In this document: positions 61,901 to 64,000 of the stretch, piece by piece | Position numbering within the stretch: the stretch's first letter is position 1 | Layout of the letters: each line of letters begins with the position of its first letter | Assembly (NCBI GenBank): GCA_038562555.1 | Contig: JBCFBK010000004.1 | Location: forward strand, 124,001-188,000 | From: JBCFBK01 sp038562555 | GTDB taxonomy: Bacteria > Bacteroidota > Bacteroidia > Bacteroidales > Prolixibacteraceae | Length of the DNA stretch: 64,000 nucleotides | Direction: 5' to 3' | Made by a program: the position numbers and the translations under genes | Notes under the pieces: generated by a model | What the model was told of the DNA's origin: nothing | Seen by the model: the letters and a program-made list of their open reading frames with translations, nothing else | Databases searched by the model: none

Positions 61901-62479
61901 GCTACCGGCAATGCTGCACGCGTGCCAGGCGAATATCGTATTATTGATTTTAACGGCGACGGGACAATTGACGCTTCCGACAGCGCTCCTTATTCTTATC
62001 CGCAAAACCGTCCCCAGCATACTTACGGGGTTATTTTCGGCGGCGAGTATAAAGGATTCAGCCTGATGGTTCAATTTTACGGGGTGTACAACGTAACCCG
62101 GCAATATGACTGGATGCACGTCCCCTTCTCAAACTTACAGCGGACCGGTCCGGTATTCGAAGCGTTTACCGATACCTGGACCCCCGAAAATACCGATGCC
62201 AGATACCGGGCAATCGCCGTGCAAATGTCTGCAATACAGGGATTGGGGACGTACATGTACGAAGACGGGTCTTATCTTCGGCTGAAAACCGCCGAGATCG
62301 GCTACACAATGAGAAACGTAAAAGAGATACTGGGTATTAGCTCTGTCAGGTTCTACCTAAACGGGAACAACCTGCTGTTCTGGAGTAAAATGGTTAACGA
62401 CTATGAAGACAGTGGTTCCTCTACACTGACCTATCCTTTGGTACGGCGTTTTAACCTGGGCGTAAATGTCAAATTTTAA
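58931..62479 (+). CDS. SusC/RagA-family TonB-dependent transporter with STN domain
   Basis: 1182 residues, complete. Signal 'VMKLITIFILAGFLQVSANIYSQ', STN domain ('ISLDIRQSSLKDVIKNIQNQTEFIFFYNPSDI' to 'LEYEIKHNAVILK'), carboxypeptidase-regulatory-like domain ('LTGVVTGNDGAPIPGTTVMVKGMTIGTVTDVNG'), 'DEVVAVGYGTQKKASVVGAIVQ', plug ('IFIRGMGTWNNAQPLILVDGIE', 'VLKDASATAVFGVKGAEGVILITTK') and barrel to 'FNLGVNVKF'. Base composition changes within the gene: by hand count, bases 59101-59160 hold 13 G/C of 60, while 60421-60480 hold 34 and 61021-61080 hold 37, suggesting the N-terminal signalling part and the barrel have different origins. Confidence 0.97.
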   Translation: MKKKRNVCLPFKVGRLKLFRVMKLITIFILAGFLQVSANIYSQTANISLDIRQSSLKDVIKNIQNQTEFIFFYNPSDIQGIEVVNVELKKASLEETIDRCLKDTGLEYEIKHNAVILKRSLKQSSPRGSIVPVEEPVKKKLTGVVTGNDGAPIPGTTVMVKGMTIGTVTDVNGAFQLLVSEDAKILVFSFVGMKTREMVIGNSLDFKVVMEEESIGLDEVVAVGYGTQKKASVVGAIVQTTSEELKRTGGVTNLAQALTGQLSGVTVIQNSGEPGGDDPKIFIRGMGTWNNAQPLILVDGIERKMNEVDVNEVESVSVLKDASATAVFGVKGAEGVILITTKRGQLGKPVISFDANVSTKTLSKMPEKLNSYDQFQYRNEAIEYQLNRGGEDNDWGLYTPYRILQYYKQPQANGLQYLFPDVDWASEMLKPFPVSYRANLSVSGGTEFAKYFGSISYTFEDDLIKTNDDFTDRGYKAQNSYERLNFRSNLDLSLTKSTVFSVNLAGWVGTKRNGYNSETSDQNLFRSFQEYSPDMFPMVFPDGSYGYDPEVPTRDNPYRTANNNGVEATRNINLSTDFILKQDLDFITKGLSARLSFSYDNSFITSSGIADGGQARSLYIDPAAIDILYMDENGSYIDENGNFNVKEGYNLEDYMLGYIKNQNANHDYDWSEGSPNYDPEVSGAVSNVMRRVFYQAQVNYNQTFGRHDVGALALVNREQYAKGSMFPRYREDWVGRLTYGYANRYLFESNFAYNGSEKFGKGYRFGFFPSVAAGWMITEEPFMKNIKGMSWLNKLKIRYTIGKIGNDNFDAPRWAYQTNWSLGSDRTYFNGDKPVESPYTQYYESVIGNEDLHWETAVKQNLGIEVGLFKSKIGLNLDLFRDRRSDIFLSAGSRTIPAYFGASPVSANLGETRVKGYEMELSLKNTFRNGLYAYLNINHTGAFDEILYREDAPLLPDYQKQEGYPINQVRTQIDAGYTNNWNEVYSATGFATGNAARVPGEYRIIDFNGDGTIDASDSAPYSYPQNRPQHTYGVIFGGEYKGFSLMVQFYGVYNVTRQYDWMHVPFSNLQRTGPVFEAFTDTWTPENTDARYRAIAVQMSAIQGLGTYMYEDGSYLRLKTAEIGYTMRNVKEILGISSVRFYLNGNNLLFWSKMVNDYEDSGSSTLTYPLVRRFNLGVNVKF

Positions 62480-62498
62480 CCCCCAAAAAATAAGGAAA

Positions 62499-64000
62499 AT
62501 GAAAAAACATATTTTTATATTATATCCAATATTACTGGCCCTGTGTTTGGGCATATCGTCATGTGAAGATTACCTGGACGTGGCTCCCGAAGTAGAAATA
62601 TCGGACAAGGAAGTTTTTGGAACCTTCCTGCGCTACCAGGGTTTTGTCGAAGATATGTATCAATGCCTGCCTGACTGGACCCGGGCCAAGTATAATATTG
62701 CTAACTGGAACTGGTCAAACGACATTATCGCTTTACAAACTCAATATTTTTCATACTATGTTGAGCGGGGAGATTACTGGAAATGGACAAACCAGGCTTA
62801 TGGTAATTTTCTTGGCACGAACGAAGAGCATTCCAACAACCAGGGGGCGGAAGCAGGCAACGCGAACAGACGTGCCGGGATCTGGCGCAATGGATGGGAG
62901 GGCATCCGGACGGCCAATATTGCCATTCAGAATATAGACATGCTGCAGGGCACCCTGGAAGAAAGGAACCTTATTTTAGGGCAGGCCTATTTTTTCCGTG
63001 CCTTTTTTCACTTTCAGATTCTGGCCTGCTGGGGAGGTGTGCCTTATGTGGACAAGGTTTTTGAACCTGCTGATAAACTCGATTGGCCACGCCTTTCTTA
63101 CCTGGAAACTGCTATCCGGATCAATGAAGACCTGGAAAAGGCAGCCGAATTGCTTCCGGCGTCATGGAACGAAACTGTAGCTGGGCAAGCCACCTTGGGG
63201 GGTAACGTCGGGCGTGTTACCAAAGGCGCCTGTTACGCCTACATCGGTAAAAACTGGCTGTATGCGGCAAGCCCGCTGATGAACGGAACGGAAACAGGCG
63301 ATTACAGCTCTTACAACACGGAGCTGGCACAGAAAGCGGCCGTTGCATTTGACAAACTGCTGAAACTGACCGATAGCGGTTATTATGGCCTGCACTCCTG
63401 GGCCGAGTATCGGAAAAATTTCTGGACCGTAACCAACGAATCGCTTATCGGCAAGGAATGGGTATGGGGCCATCCGTATTACAAAACCAGTCGTTATAAT
63501 TATGGCGAAATGATGCTTACCGAGCTTGGGGGCCAAGCTTCAGGATATGGCGCCCCAACGCTCGAACTGATCAATAAGTTCGGGATGGCCAACGGCCTGC
63601 CTATCGACGAGGCAGATTCGGGCTACGACCCGGTAAAGCCCTGGGCCAACCGCGACCCGCGTTTTTATTATTCGATTATCGTGGATGGCGAGAAAATATT
63701 ACATTACACAACCAACTATCCTACCGACACTTATGCCCAGTTTTTCCTGAACGGGCGTCACCGGGACAATGCAGTGACCGGCTTCGGGCAGAAAAAATTC
63801 TTGCCCCCCGGACGTAACAAGCTGGACAACAAATACTGGACGAGCAACAATTTTGTGATGATGGTTCCGTATATGCGCCTGGCCCATGCCTACCTGATGT
63901 ATGCCGAAGCAGCCAATGAAGCTTACGGTGGCACTAACGGGAAAGCGCCGGGAGGTATCACGGCCGTGGAAGCGGTAAACATTGTCAGAGCCAGGGCCGG
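62499..64000 (+). CDS. SusD/RagB-family nutrient-binding lipoprotein, C-terminus beyond the window
   Basis: The frame starts at ATG 62499, 19 bases after the susC stop, and is open to the window end (about 500 residues seen). Lipoprotein signal 'FILYPILLALCLGISSCEDYLDVAPE' with Cys at about residue 24. SusD features: 'GIWRNGWEGIRTANIAIQNIDM', 'LILGQAYFFRAFFHFQILACWGGVPYVDKVFEPADKLDWPRLSY', 'GRVTKGACYAYIGKNWLY', 'MMVPYMRLAHAYLMYAEAANEAYGG' and, at the edge, 'AVEAVNIVRARAG'. The remaining C-terminal helices and the binding-site loop lie to the right. It pairs with the SusC at 58931. Confidence 0.95.
   Translation, partial: MKKHIFILYPILLALCLGISSCEDYLDVAPEVEISDKEVFGTFLRYQGFVEDMYQCLPDWTRAKYNIANWNWSNDIIALQTQYFSYYVERGDYWKWTNQAYGNFLGTNEEHSNNQGAEAGNANRRAGIWRNGWEGIRTANIAIQNIDMLQGTLEERNLILGQAYFFRAFFHFQILACWGGVPYVDKVFEPADKLDWPRLSYLETAIRINEDLEKAAELLPASWNETVAGQATLGGNVGRVTKGACYAYIGKNWLYAASPLMNGTETGDYSSYNTELAQKAAVAFDKLLKLTDSGYYGLHSWAEYRKNFWTVTNESLIGKEWVWGHPYYKTSRYNYGEMMLTELGGQASGYGAPTLELINKFGMANGLPIDEADSGYDPVKPWANRDPRFYYSIIVDGEKILHYTTNYPTDTYAQFFLNGRHRDNAVTGFGQKKFLPPGRNKLDNKYWTSNNFVMMVPYMRLAHAYLMYAEAANEAYGGTNGKAPGGITAVEAVNIVRARA

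Overview
The window comes from a Bacteroidota genome, most plausibly a free-living or gut polysaccharide degrader of the Bacteroidales/Marinilabiliales type. This rests on four SusC/SusD loci, three ECF-sigma/FecR regulatory modules, SusC proteins with N-terminal STN signalling domains, dense clusters of secreted glycan-active enzymes, a BlaI/BlaR1 pair behind a promoter of the Bacteroidota form (TTG, 19 bp, TAnnTTTG), and a Fib_succ_major domain. All supported genes are on the + strand. There are no rRNA genes, complete tRNAs, CRISPR arrays or intact transposases.

Layout. (1) 1-5398: end of a first PUL: SusC C-terminus cut by the window edge, SusD, a small lipoprotein and a DUF4185 protein. 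(2) 5593-9366: DUF1573 lipoprotein, BlaI/BlaR1-type sensor pair, a RibD/DHFR-like reductase and a GNAT remnant. (3) 9339-30391: second PUL: ECF sigma, intact FecR, SusC, SusD, ROK kinase, NagB/AgaI-type deaminase, MFS sugar transporter, GH18, ThuA, GH9, ThuA, a GH55-like protein fused to a beta-propeller, and GH5. The set fits a mixed amino-sugar and beta-glucan substrate such as fungal cell wall or chitosan. (4) 30661-30810: a tRNA 3'-end remnant with its terminator and a tandem direct repeat, which looks like the end of an integrated element lying to the right. (5) 31231-57067: third PUL: ECF sigma, sulfatase, SusC/SusD, a TIM-barrel-like protein fused to a FISUMP domain, a second sulfatase, a GH106-like rhamnosidase, DUF1593, two DUF1080 proteins, a tandem alpha/beta hydrolase, a nucleoside-hydrolase-like protein, and a cytoplasmic catabolic set (Gfo/Idh/MocA oxidoreductase, sugar isomerase/epimerase, DeoC, hexokinase), ending in a gene fragment. 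(6) 57134-64000: fourth PUL: ECF sigma, broken FecR, SusC, and a SusD running off the right edge.

The most unusual feature is what happened to the anti-sigma factors. In the second PUL, sigma-FecR-SusC is intact. In the third, only the first 24 codons (31879-31950) and the last 42 codons (33500-33628) of FecR remain, and a complete sulfatase gene sits between them. In the fourth, FecR has lost about 100 internal residues and is frameshifted. Both damaged loci keep an apparently intact sigma factor and an STN-bearing SusC. Two of three trans-envelope switches therefore lack a recognisable complete anti-sigma factor in cis, which would favour constitutive or cross-wired expression.

Gene identities come from motif reading, without database searches. 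Substrate assignments are inferences from gene content.
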